29,994 nt of DNA, from the NCBI GenBank assembly GCA_021798635.1, contig JAJZGH010000017.1, forward strand, positions 1-29,994. Direction: 5' to 3'. Each line of letters begins with the position of its first letter. The first letter of the stretch is position 1. Positions 8,094 through 16,176 of the stretch are shown here, in pieces. The notes below the pieces were generated by a model. That model ran no database searches. It worked only from the letters and a program-made list of their open reading frames with translations, and was not told where the DNA came from. Origin of the DNA: Planctomycetota bacterium. Its GTDB lineage: Bacteria; Planctomycetota; Phycisphaerae; WQYP01. A program made the translations under genes and the position numbers.

Positions 8094-10175
8094 ATGATGA
8101 AGGGCAGTGAAATTCCTGCGTTGGAAACGGAAAGGCAGGCCTTGAATTTGAAGTATAAACAAATCTGGATGACTCTTATCTTAGCACTGTGTATCGCGCC
8201 TGGATTATCGCGCGGCAGCACGCTGGGGACGGGCTGGACCTACCGGCGTGTGTTACGCGTCAATTTATTTCCAACCTCAGCACCGGGTAAGAATCTGGCC
8301 TGGGCACAATTCTATACAAATAGTGCGCGACTTCCCGATGGCCGGGATTTGCGCGTGACCACCGCATCGGGAACCCTATTGCCCATGCGCATACTGCGCG
8401 TATCAAACAAAGATGATCTGGTGCGCTTGGCTTTTCAGGAGCCGGCGGCGGGGGAATATTTTGTATGGTGGGGTAACAAGCATCCCGGAGCGGCACCTCC
8501 GGCTTTGAAAATTGACCGTGGAATATTTCTGCGGGTGTATCCGCTGGTGCAAGGCCCGCGTCGCAACTGGCGACAAATGCGGCGGCACTTTAAGCAGGCG
8601 ACGTGCTTTGCGTCTATGTTTGTGCCGGAAATGTTCATGGGCTACGACCCCACCGGATGGAATCGGCAGGACATGATGTTGTACCGGGCCACCCTGCACA
8701 TTACCAGCGCCGGCAACTATACCTTTGCGTTTGATGTGGCGGATGTGGGATTTTTGAATCTTAACGGAAAAAATCTGCTGACAAAAACCCGCCCGGGCGG
8801 CATGATGGGACGCGTGCGCTTCAAACGCAGCATTTACCTGAAACCGGGATGGTACCCGATGACGGTAGGTGAATTGCACCTGTGGTGGCTGGCGGGACTA
8901 TCGGTAGACTGGAAACCGCCCGGATCAGCGCAATACGCTCCGATTCCGCCGGCGGCATTTGCACCGGCCAATCAGGCTTCGGTCGGGGCGCTGCAGAAAG
9001 TCGGCGGTGGATATGCGGCAGACTTCTCTATTAAACCACAGTCGCAATTATTTGTTCCACCAGATAATTATCTTCAGCGTTACACCTTTTCCGCCCGCGT
9101 ACCTGCAACATTTGCGCCGGGCGTGAATTGGACATTTTCCGACGGCCAGACCGCCCACGGCCTGCAGGTAGACCATGAGTTTTTGGCCCCCGGCGTCTAC
9201 ACGGTGCGCGAGACGGTAAAACAGGCAGGCAACACCTTTATCGCAAACCGCCGCATATTGGTACGCACGGAAATATTTTCAAAATTTCCCTATCCCCCCG
9301 TGGACCCCTCAGGCGTGGTGGCGGATATTATTGATAATTACAATCTGAAAACCCTTTCCGGCCGACAACTTTTCCGCGGCATCATGTTTTATCATCATTA
9401 CCGGAATCTCCGCGGCTTGCGTGCGTGGGGGCTGGCATGGGCGATTTCAACCGATGAGCAAAATCCGCAAGCCGTCGTCAATACCGCGGACATGCTGGTT
9501 CGCCGACAGTTGGAGAAAGGCCAATTCCGACAGGCTGGGAATATTTATCTGCTGGCTTCGCGAAAACATATTGACGCCATGACCCAGGCCCATCTGCTGC
9601 TGCATTACGCGGTAACCGCCTGCAATTATACGTCTACAGCGCCAGAGGTGCTCCGGAACCTGCAAAGTTGGAAGGCGGGTCACACCCATTTGTCCAAGCC
9701 GGCTGCCCATGATATTGATGCCGCCCTGGCCTACGCGGCAATCGCCAACGGTAACGGCGCCGCCGCCGCTCGATACGTCACACAGGCCGGTGACGTAACG
9801 CCCATGGCCTATAGCGCCCAGGAGATTCGGCAAGGCGTGCTGGCTCGCAATGTGGAAAGTTATATTGACAGCCGGCATTACCGCACCGCCGACCATCTGC
9901 TGGACCAATGGGAACTGCAATTCCCGCGGGCGATTATCAAAGGCTATACGCGGCTGCTGCGCGTCAAACTGATGATGGCACAGGATCATTTTCTAAATGC
10001 CGCAAGCATTGCCGTGCAATATGTTAATAGCGAACCAAAATCATTTTATGCCGCGAAGTTACTGTATCGCGGCAGTGAAGCATATAAAAATGCAGCGAAG
10101 ATCAATCGCTCTGAACTTCTGCTGGCGCGGCTGAAAAAGGATTATCCTGAATCTCCGTATGCCTATAAAAACTGA
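8094..10175 (+). CDS. Large exported protein with PA14-like and PKD-like regions
   Basis: I do not recognise this as a named family. About 690 residues. A hydrophobic segment near the N-terminus (IWMTLILALCIAPGLSRG) looks like a signal peptide. Residues about 45-140 form a beta-rich domain containing YFVWWGNKHPGAAPP. Residues 190-300 (TLHITSAGNYTFAFDVADVG, FLNLNGKNLL, YLKPGWYPMTV) resemble a PA14-type carbohydrate-binding sandwich. Residues 340-400 (NWTFSDGQTAHGLQVDHEF then GVYTVRETV) resemble a PKD domain. The C-terminal 270 residues are helical and Ala-rich with TPR-like spacing. The start is uncertain: ATG 8094 has no clear ribosome site, while TTG 8142 follows AAAGGCAGG (8131-8139) and would give a more normal signal peptide. 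It could be an outer-surface binding or scaffold protein. It ends 4 bases from the convergent caspase-like gene. Confidence 0.7.
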   Translation: MMKGSEIPALETERQALNLKYKQIWMTLILALCIAPGLSRGSTLGTGWTYRRVLRVNLFPTSAPGKNLAWAQFYTNSARLPDGRDLRVTTASGTLLPMRILRVSNKDDLVRLAFQEPAAGEYFVWWGNKHPGAAPPALKIDRGIFLRVYPLVQGPRRNWRQMRRHFKQATCFASMFVPEMFMGYDPTGWNRQDMMLYRATLHITSAGNYTFAFDVADVGFLNLNGKNLLTKTRPGGMMGRVRFKRSIYLKPGWYPMTVGELHLWWLAGLSVDWKPPGSAQYAPIPPAAFAPANQASVGALQKVGGGYAADFSIKPQSQLFVPPDNYLQRYTFSARVPATFAPGVNWTFSDGQTAHGLQVDHEFLAPGVYTVRETVKQAGNTFIANRRILVRTEIFSKFPYPPVDPSGVVADIIDNYNLKTLSGRQLFRGIMFYHHYRNLRGLRAWGLAWAISTDEQNPQAVVNTADMLVRRQLEKGQFRQAGNIYLLASRKHIDAMTQAHLLLHYAVTACNYTSTAPEVLRNLQSWKAGHTHLSKPAAHDIDAALAYAAIANGNGAAAARYVTQAGDVTPMAYSAQEIRQGVLARNVESYIDSRHYRTADHLLDQWELQFPRAIIKGYTRLLRVKLMMAQDHFLNAASIAVQYVNSEPKSFYAAKLLYRGSEAYKNAAKINRSELLLARLKKDYPESPYAYKN

Positions 10176-10179
10176 TGTT

Positions 10180-10866
10180 CTATCGCCCTTTAAAGAATTG
10201 CAGATCGGCATGGCGCGGATACATTTTTCGCACGGACCGGAATGCCACATACGGGGTTACGCCATCACAGAGCATTTTTTTATAAAACAATTGGCTTACC
10301 AGCGCCGCATCCGCCCAGCGTATTTCACGCCGCGGACTGATAAAAGCTGCTGCGCCGGTACCGCGTACAAACGCTTCACCAAAAGTCTCATTTCCAGTAA
10401 GGCAACTGGAGGAAAAGACCACCTTTCCCGTAAGATCACCAGCCAGGGTAATAAGCTCATCAATATCCACATCTTCCAACTGCAAAACAAGTTTACGCTT
10501 CAAGCCGTGCATGGAAAAATGAATGTGCCTGCTGCTGGACATGCGGGCCAGTTTTAAAAAATGGCCGAGTTCCAATTTGGTGCGTATGAACGAATACAAA
10601 GGCTTGGCTCCAATCATGCGGAGAAATTCCCCCAACAGTCGGCCCTCGGACCAATGTTTTTCGGTTGGGTTTCGCGAAACGGATTCAATGACCACGATTT
10701 TGTTGGACGGTTGCAGGCGACGTGCTGGCATTCGACCGGTCTCACCATCTACATACGTGAAATAGGCGGTACCGTTGGACAGGAAGGTGACGCGGGCTGG
10801 AAACAGCCTTTCATTTTGCCAGGGGGCGTATATGCGGTCGCCAATATGGTAGGGATTTGCCGTCAC
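10180..10866 (-). CDS. Caspase/CHAT-like peptidase with Tudor-like N-terminus
   Basis: A 228-residue protein of two parts. Residues 1-55 (NPYHIGDRIYAPW, LFPARVTFLSNG, AYFTYVDGETGRMPARRLQP) have the alternating aromatic and Gly pattern of a Tudor/Agenet-type SH3-like barrel, a fold that binds modified peptides or nucleic acid in other proteins. Residues 80-228 resemble a clan CD (caspase/CHAT) peptidase: candidate catalytic His120 in HIHFSMHG at a strand end, candidate Cys155 in VVFSSSCLTG, then FGEAFVRGTGAAAFISP and a final helix VAFRSVRKMYP. The start is GTG 10866, since GGAGG (complement of 10873-10877) lies 6 bases before it and a TATAAT box overlaps the in-frame ATG at 10893. The gene lies 161 bases behind the desaturase on the same strand. 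Homology is judged by pattern only, and enzymatic activity is inferred. Confidence 0.6.
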   Translation of the reverse strand: MTANPYHIGDRIYAPWQNERLFPARVTFLSNGTAYFTYVDGETGRMPARRLQPSNKIVVIESVSRNPTEKHWSEGRLLGEFLRMIGAKPLYSFIRTKLELGHFLKLARMSSSRHIHFSMHGLKRKLVLQLEDVDIDELITLAGDLTGKVVFSSSCLTGNETFGEAFVRGTGAAAFISPRREIRWADAALVSQLFYKKMLCDGVTPYVAFRSVRKMYPRHADLQFFKGR

Positions 10867-10891
10867 CCGAAACCTCCAGTCACAAAGGTCC

Positions 10892-10897
10892 ATTATA
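10892..10897 (-). promoter_or_regulatory. -10 box of the caspase-like gene
   Basis: A perfect TATAAT on the minus strand (ATTATA at 10892-10897) lies about 26 bases before the GTG start; the -35 region is weak. It overlaps the upstream ATG at 10893, which therefore would not be transcribed from this promoter. Confidence 0.4.
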
Positions 10898-11027
10898 CCC
10901 GATGCGCCGCCGTCTTTCGGAATAGCCCAAACTCAAATTAAGTGGAATAGTTATAGGACGTAAAAATTGACCTATCTCGCTCGTCACAAGACCGATACTA
11001 CGCAGTTTCATATAGTAATATTCGTCT

Positions 11028-11906
11028 TTACGAGGCCCCGGGGCGTTGCGGCTTAACCACTTTCCAGGCCAACCCACAGGCTCGCATCAGAAGAATCGTG
11101 ACATAGGTAATGTCAATTTCATACCAGCGCATCCCATGGGCGGCGGAACGCTGCTGGGCATGGTGGTTGTTGTGCCAGCCTTCTCCAAAAGATAACAAGG
11201 CCACCCACCAGTTATTGCGCGAGTCATCGGTTGTCTCAAAATTGCGGTAGCCCCAGGTATGAGCTGCGGAATTAACAAACCAGGTCGCGTGGTACATCAC
11301 GACCACTCGAACGCAGACTCCCCAAAGAACCCAGGAAACGCCCCCCATCGCAGTGCCCAGCCACATCCAGCCGAGAGCAAATAAAATGGCGGCGAGAAAA
11401 AACTGCGGTACGTACCAGTACCGATCCAGAAAGCACAATACCGGATCGCGCTGAATATCCTTGGTAAGTTTCGCAGGGTCATCACCCAGACGCGACGAAT
11501 GGATGATCCATAACAAGTGAGACCAGGAAAAGCCGTCACGCGGCGAATGCGGATCACCCGGCTCATCCGATTGCGTATGATGCAGGCGATGCGTGCCAAC
11601 CCATTGAATGGGTCCCCCCTGCCAGGACAGGCAGGCAAAGATGGTTAAAATATATTCAACAGGTTTATATGTAACGAAGCTGCGGTGAGTCAGGAGACGG
11701 TGGTATCCCAAGGTGACGCCTAATCCGCCGGCAATCCATGCCATAATAAAAAATACGGCGATGGATGAAACGTGAATAAACATCGGCACAAAGGCCACCA
11801 GTGTCAGCACGTGAAGAATCGCAAAAACCGTAGAGTAATACCACTGAAAATGCACCGTTCGGCCATCGCGCAGTTCGCGTTGGAGAAGCTTCGTGTTTAC
11901 TGCCAT
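11028..11906 (-). CDS. Acyl-CoA/acyl-lipid delta-9-type fatty acid desaturase
   Basis: Membrane di-iron enzyme that puts a cis double bond into acyl chains with O2. All three histidine boxes of the stearoyl-CoA/acyl-lipid desaturase family are present (292-residue numbering): H69RLLTH74, H106RLHH110 in GTHRLHHTQSDEPGDPHS, and H245NNHH249 in EGWHNNHHAQQ. Two pairs of hydrophobic segments (about residues 25-75 and 145-195) separate them as expected. ATG 11906 is chosen because GAGGCGG precedes it at suitable distance and because an extended -10 promoter at 11991-11999 rules out the longest form starting at 11984; ATG 11918 is the alternative. Its presence suggests an aerobic or microaerobic way of adjusting membrane fluidity. 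The caspase-like gene lies downstream on the same strand. Confidence 0.93.
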   Translation of the reverse strand: MAVNTKLLQRELRDGRTVHFQWYYSTVFAILHVLTLVAFVPMFIHVSSIAVFFIMAWIAGGLGVTLGYHRLLTHRSFVTYKPVEYILTIFACLSWQGGPIQWVGTHRLHHTQSDEPGDPHSPRDGFSWSHLLWIIHSSRLGDDPAKLTKDIQRDPVLCFLDRYWYVPQFFLAAILFALGWMWLGTAMGGVSWVLWGVCVRVVVMYHATWFVNSAAHTWGYRNFETTDDSRNNWWVALLSFGEGWHNNHHAQQRSAAHGMRWYEIDITYVTILLMRACGLAWKVVKPQRPGAS

Positions 11907-11990
11907 GTACCGCCTCATGTTATGGACCTGCCGCATCGCGGTAAAAACAACTTCATTACCAAGCCGGCACGTCCAGGGACTCAAGCACTT

Positions 11991-11999
11991 AGTATAGCA
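11991..11999 (-). promoter_or_regulatory. Extended -10 promoter of the desaturase gene
   Basis: On the minus strand the sequence reads TGCTATACT, an extended -10 element (TGn-TATACT). No good -35 is visible, as is usual for this class. Transcription would begin near 11984, leaving a leader of about 75 bases. Confidence 0.4.
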
Positions 12000-12057
12000 T
12001 ACCTGCCTGCAAAAAAAAGAACTCTGCTTATTGAATTAAGCTAATTGCATACGTTAA

Positions 12058-12085
12058 TTGCCAAATCAATAAACTCTTGTATAGT
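12058..12085 (+). promoter_or_regulatory. Promoter for the GH35 gene
   Basis: TTGCCA (12058-12063) and TATAGT (12080-12085) are spaced by 16 bases, about 70 bases upstream of the GH35 start codon on the same strand. It lies back to back with the desaturase promoter in the 250-base divergent intergenic region. Confidence 0.5.
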
Positions 12086-12156
12086 AAAGGCCCCTACGCC
12101 ACAGGGATCGTCCGCGGACACAGGCAACCAACACACGTACTGAAAGGCATCACGTT

Positions 12157-14958
12157 ATGGAAAACAAATTCCCATCACTGGATCGTCGGGACTTCGTCAA
12201 ATTGGGGGCAGTTGTCTCCGCGGCGGCAGCTCTTGGGGACGGGGGTTTTGCAGCCGCAGCAGATGCAGAAAAACTTCCGCCCCGGCAGTTTTTTCATCCC
12301 CAGCGCATTCGCTACAACCGACATTCTCTGATTTTGGACGATAAGCCCTTTTTTATGTACAGCGGTTGCTTTCATTATTACCGCTGCGCCAAACCATTAT
12401 GGCGCGAACGATTCGCAAAAATCAAAGAAGCGGGCTTTAACACCGTACAAACCTACGTCGCTTGGAATATGCACGAAGTCAAAATGCCATCCGGGGTCGA
12501 TGATTACTCCAAAATCGACCTCACCGATCTTGACGACTGGTTGACCATGGCCACGCAGGAGTTCGGACTTTATGTCAGCATCCGCCCGGGACCTTACATT
12601 TGTGCCGAATGGGATACCGGCGGCTTCCCGCAATGGCTGATGACTAAAAAGCCGCAGGGATATAAAGGCGAATGGTTGCGCAGCGATAATCCGCTTTTTA
12701 TGGCCTGGAGCAGCCACTGGTACAATGCCGTTTGCCCGGTGATCGCCAAACATCAGATTACCCGCAAGGGTCCCGGCCAACCGGGCGTGCTGATTTTTCA
12801 AGTCGAAAATGAATACGATTTCCCGAGTTTCCCCAAGCCGGTGAAACAGACGTATGTGGAATCTCTTGTCTCCGCTGCGTTGAAAAACGGCATTGAAGTT
12901 CCGTTGTTTATCAACTGGGGAAGTTGCGTGATGGGCGCGAAAAATCCGCTTCTCAGACGGGTATTTGATACGATGGATTTTTATCCGGGCTGGAATGTCA
13001 ACAGTGTTCTCGGCTCAATAGAGGGGATGCGCGAGGGACAAAATGATGCCCCATTAATGACCGCAGAATTGCAGGGCGGCTGGTTTTCGGGGGTCTACAA
13101 TGTTCCGCCGCTGCGCACCCATGAAGATCATTATCGGGCGGATTTAATTCCACCACAGATCAACAACCTCACACTCTTCTGCATTCAGCATGGTGTGACG
13201 ATGGTTAATTATTACATGCTCTTCGGCGGCACCAATTTTGGCGGAAGACCCGGCGCGGGTATTGCCACATCGTATGATTACAGTGCTCCCATCCGAGAGA
13301 ACGGCGGTGTCGGAACCAAGTACCTGCGGGTGAAAGCTCTGGCGGCCATGCTCAAGGAACATGGCCCGGCGCTGGCACAATCGGAAGCTTTGCCTGTTAA
13401 AGGCAAAACCGGATATTCAGATGTTCATCTGGCGGGGCGTAAAGCGCCGGACGGCGGCGTCTATTTATTTATCCGCACGGATCAGCACGGGCACAGCCGC
13501 CGTGGCAACGCGCATGCTGCTATTTCCGGCGTGGGTACTGTTGTGTTTCAGTATGAACTGGAACCGTTTGGCTCCAAGATTCTCTTTCTTCCGGCCGGGG
13601 TTACGTCAGCCGATGGCGGCAAATGGCTGCCGGAACCTCAGCAAGATCAGAAACGTCCGACGGACTTGCCATCGGGTGTGATCATTGGTTCCGTGAAATC
13701 TGCCGCGGATGCCGAACCGAATCACTGGCGGGCAATCAAGCCGAACCAATCGTTGGCGGAGTTGGGGGTCTATGTTTCGGGATTCAGTTATTACCGGGCG
13801 AAATTAAATCTCCATCCCCTGCCGCCAAAACTTTCATCCGTTGCACTGGCCGCCACCCTGAATAATTCCGACAGCGCCACCGCAAATGTTGATGGGGAAA
13901 TCATTTATTCCAAAGGGGGATCCGGCGCTACCGCCCTGTACAAACCCCAACAGCCGCTGCAACCGGGCCGGCACACGGCCACGCTTGTGTATGAAAACCG
14001 CGGCCACCCCAACGGTGGAATGGGCATGGAAGCGCTGTACGGAATCACGGATGTTTCTGTGGTGCCCGCGGACATATCCGGAAAGTCTGTCAATCCGTGG
14101 CGCATGAAGGAAGTGCGGCAACCACGCGATCCTAAACATGCGACTTTGACGGGGACCCAGGTTTCTACCCATGGCTGGAAAGCTGTTACACCGCATGAGG
14201 CGCTTAGCGCCGTGCAACTCAGGCAGCCGCATACCAGCGCCGTATTTCGCGCCACGTTGCATATCACACAGAAAGACCTGACCGAACACAAAACCGCACT
14301 TCACTTCAGCCGAATAGATGATAGAGGCTGGGTATTTGTCAACGGAAAACTTCTGGGCACCACCGATGACTGGGGCAGCGCCTGGACATTTAACGCTGAA
14401 AAACTCCTGCATATTGGAAAAAATAGCTTAGCCGTGCTGGTCCAAAATATTGACGGCTCCGGCGGCCTTGGCGGCGTGAAGCTCATTTCCGCGCATGACG
14501 CATCCGCGTTAGCCACCAGAGTCGGTTCCCTGGAATTTGCGCCGCATCCCACCGGCGTTGAATCAGGCTGGCATAAGCCGGGCTTTGATGATTCCGCGTG
14601 GCAACAGCATCATCTGACCGGACGTCCGCAAGATGGCACCAAAGCTGCGCTACTTTCCTGGCACCGTCTGGAATTTGCATTGCCCGCGGTAAATGCGGAT
14701 ATCTGGCTGCCGTGGTGCCTGAAAATTCAGGCGACCGGCACGGGCTTTATTTATGTCAATGGACATGAATATGGCCGATTCTGGCAAGGCGGCGGACAGC
14801 GGGAATATTATCTTCCGGAATGCTGGCTGGACACGCGTCCGGGCGGCAAAAATATCATTGCCTTATGCCTGCGGGCCGTCGATAAACCCGCTCAGGTGCT
14901 TTCGGCATCCATAGAACCGTATGTGGTCTATGCGGAATACCGCCCCAAGCAGAGTTGA
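12157..14958 (+). CDS. Tat-exported GH35 beta-galactosidase
   Basis: A retaining beta-galactosidase of glycoside hydrolase family 35, 933 residues. The N-terminus has a twin-arginine signal (DRRDFVKLGAVVSAAAALG), so it is exported folded. The TIM-barrel domain (about residues 45-390) shows the family signature GPYICAEWDTGGFPQWL, the acid/base Glu219 in FQVENEY, the nucleophile Glu304 in PLMTAELQGGW, and NYYMLFGGTNFGG. Behind it lie beta-sandwich regions ending in galactose-binding-like jelly rolls (VFVNGKLLGTTDDWGSAW; FIYVNGHEYGRFWQGGGQ, YYLPECWL), also usual in GH35. GAAAGG lies 9 bases before ATG 12157. Natural substrates may be galactose-containing plant or algal polysaccharides. It seems to be a single-gene unit. 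Its stop codon abuts that of queA on the other strand. Confidence 0.93.
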   Translation: MENKFPSLDRRDFVKLGAVVSAAAALGDGGFAAAADAEKLPPRQFFHPQRIRYNRHSLILDDKPFFMYSGCFHYYRCAKPLWRERFAKIKEAGFNTVQTYVAWNMHEVKMPSGVDDYSKIDLTDLDDWLTMATQEFGLYVSIRPGPYICAEWDTGGFPQWLMTKKPQGYKGEWLRSDNPLFMAWSSHWYNAVCPVIAKHQITRKGPGQPGVLIFQVENEYDFPSFPKPVKQTYVESLVSAALKNGIEVPLFINWGSCVMGAKNPLLRRVFDTMDFYPGWNVNSVLGSIEGMREGQNDAPLMTAELQGGWFSGVYNVPPLRTHEDHYRADLIPPQINNLTLFCIQHGVTMVNYYMLFGGTNFGGRPGAGIATSYDYSAPIRENGGVGTKYLRVKALAAMLKEHGPALAQSEALPVKGKTGYSDVHLAGRKAPDGGVYLFIRTDQHGHSRRGNAHAAISGVGTVVFQYELEPFGSKILFLPAGVTSADGGKWLPEPQQDQKRPTDLPSGVIIGSVKSAADAEPNHWRAIKPNQSLAELGVYVSGFSYYRAKLNLHPLPPKLSSVALAATLNNSDSATANVDGEIIYSKGGSGATALYKPQQPLQPGRHTATLVYENRGHPNGGMGMEALYGITDVSVVPADISGKSVNPWRMKEVRQPRDPKHATLTGTQVSTHGWKAVTPHEALSAVQLRQPHTSAVFRATLHITQKDLTEHKTALHFSRIDDRGWVFVNGKLLGTTDDWGSAWTFNAEKLLHIGKNSLAVLVQNIDGSGGLGGVKLISAHDASALATRVGSLEFAPHPTGVESGWHKPGFDDSAWQQHHLTGRPQDGTKAALLSWHRLEFALPAVNADIWLPWCLKIQATGTGFIYVNGHEYGRFWQGGGQREYYLPECWLDTRPGGKNIIALCLRAVDKPAQVLSASIEPYVVYAEYRPKQS

Positions 14959-16167
14959 TCAGGGGAGAATCAGCATGGCATCGCCAAAGCTGTAAAATCG
15001 GTAGCGGCGCGCGATCGCCTGTTGATAAATTTCCTTCAGCCGATTCATCCCTGTTAACGCCCCGACCAGGGCCAGGAGCGTACTGCGTGGCAAATGGAAA
15101 TTGGTAATCAGCGCGTCAGTGAGTTGAAAGGTGTATCCCGGTTCAATAAGCAGGTTGGTTGAACCAGAGAAATCTACCGGCGGCGTTGACGCATTCAAAA
15201 TGGCGTGGGCCATGGTTTCCAGGGTTCGAACCGTGGTCGTGCCGACCAGCACCATTCGGCCTGATCGCACTTTTTGTTCGCGAATTCGTTCCACGGTGGT
15301 GCGGGGAACTAGAAATGTTTCATGGTGCATCGGGTGGTGATCCAAGCTCGCCGCTTTCACCGGCAAAAACGTCCCCAAACCGACATGCAAAGTGATGAAA
15401 GCGCGATGAATCTGCCGCTGCTCCAACTGCGCAAATACCTCGGGCGTAAAATGCAATCCGGCCGTGGGAGCCGCCAGGGCACCGGCAGCGCTGGCGTAGA
15501 TAGTCTGATAGCTTTGCGCATCCGCGAATTTATCTGCGGACGCGTCCCTTGTGGTGCAGGCATCCTGCCTGCCACTATCTTGAGCATCAGCAAAATTACC
15601 ACCACCCGCTTCACTTGGTGGAGGCACCCCTGACGCGGCGGAGGGATAGCGGCTTGCAGAATTTTTCGCTGTAAGTTCGCGTGCTTTTTCAATATAGGGA
15701 GGCAACGGAACATCTCCGAACCGGGCCAGAACTTCCGCAGCCGGTCTTGTATCACTGACTTCCACAATCCATTGGCCTTTTTCGGCTTCGCGTTCCAGCA
15801 ATTTCAGGTCAAGCCGATCAATCCCATGGGCAGATCTCGCATTTAGCGACATGCCCGTTTCAGCACGACCCCGCGTGCGCAACAGAACGCGCCAGATTCC
15901 GGGCGAGAGTTCATTAATAAATAATCCGGTGATTCTGCCGCCCGATTGCTTGGTCAGGGAAAGTTTCGCCGGCAGCACGCGCGTATCATTGGCGATCAAA
16001 AGGTCTCCGGGCATCAGAAGATTCGGCAGATCAGAAAAAAGACAATGGTCGATCGAATCCGACCTGCGGCGATAGACCAGCAGGCGGCTCTGATCGCGCG
16101 GAAATACCGGGTTGCGGGCAATTAATTCCGGTGGAAGCGTATAGTCGAGTTCGTCCGTATGCAACAT
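14959..16167 (-). CDS. queA: S-adenosylmethionine:tRNA ribosyltransferase-isomerase QueA, with an insertion
   Basis: Transfers and isomerises the ribosyl part of SAM onto 7-aminomethyl-7-deazaguanine in tRNA, giving epoxyqueuosine. Family blocks visible: ELDYTLPPELIARNPVFPRDQSRL cut by position, with DYTLPPELIA near the start, LLIANDTRVLPAKL, GLHFTPEVFAQL, FITLHVGLGTFLPV, ERIREQKVRSGRMVLVGTTT written here only in outline, and ALVGALTGMNRLKEIYQQAI at the end. The 402 residues are about 50 more than usual. The excess is a Ser/Ala/Gly-rich stretch (residues about 160-218) between PPYIEKA and YQTIYA, described as a separate feature. ATG 16167 is preferred over an in-frame TTG at 16176. It is the last gene of a minus-strand group with the glycosyltransferase, whose stop lies 9 bases upstream. 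Confidence 0.95.
   Translation of the reverse strand: MLHTDELDYTLPPELIARNPVFPRDQSRLLVYRRRSDSIDHCLFSDLPNLLMPGDLLIANDTRVLPAKLSLTKQSGGRITGLFINELSPGIWRVLLRTRGRAETGMSLNARSAHGIDRLDLKLLEREAEKGQWIVEVSDTRPAAEVLARFGDVPLPPYIEKARELTAKNSASRYPSAASGVPPPSEAGGGNFADAQDSGRQDACTTRDASADKFADAQSYQTIYASAAGALAAPTAGLHFTPEVFAQLEQRQIHRAFITLHVGLGTFLPVKAASLDHHPMHHETFLVPRTTVERIREQKVRSGRMVLVGTTTVRTLETMAHAILNASTPPVDFSGSTNLLIEPGYTFQLTDALITNFHLPRSTLLALVGALTGMNRLKEIYQQAIARRYRFYSFGDAMLILP
15514..15690 (-). repeat. In-frame repeat-like insertion inside queA
   Basis: This stretch encodes the extra residues absent from ordinary QueA. At the DNA level it contains the hairpin GCAGGCATCCTGCCTGC (15556-15572, 6-bp arms) and a second short inverted pair (CCACC/GGTGG near 15599-15621). 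It is flanked by two similar 20-base words (15513-15532 and 15580-15599, about three quarters identical) that encode KFADAQ and NFADAQ. The peptide GRQDACTTR has low-complexity character unlike the enzyme around it. The likeliest reading is insertion of a mobile palindromic element that kept the frame. Confidence 0.55.
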
Positions 16168-16176
16168 CAAACCCAA

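Noticed and set aside
13834..14412. Minus-strand frame of 192 codons
   Set aside because: It is entirely inside the GH35 gene, whose domain structure is continuous across it; a shadow frame.
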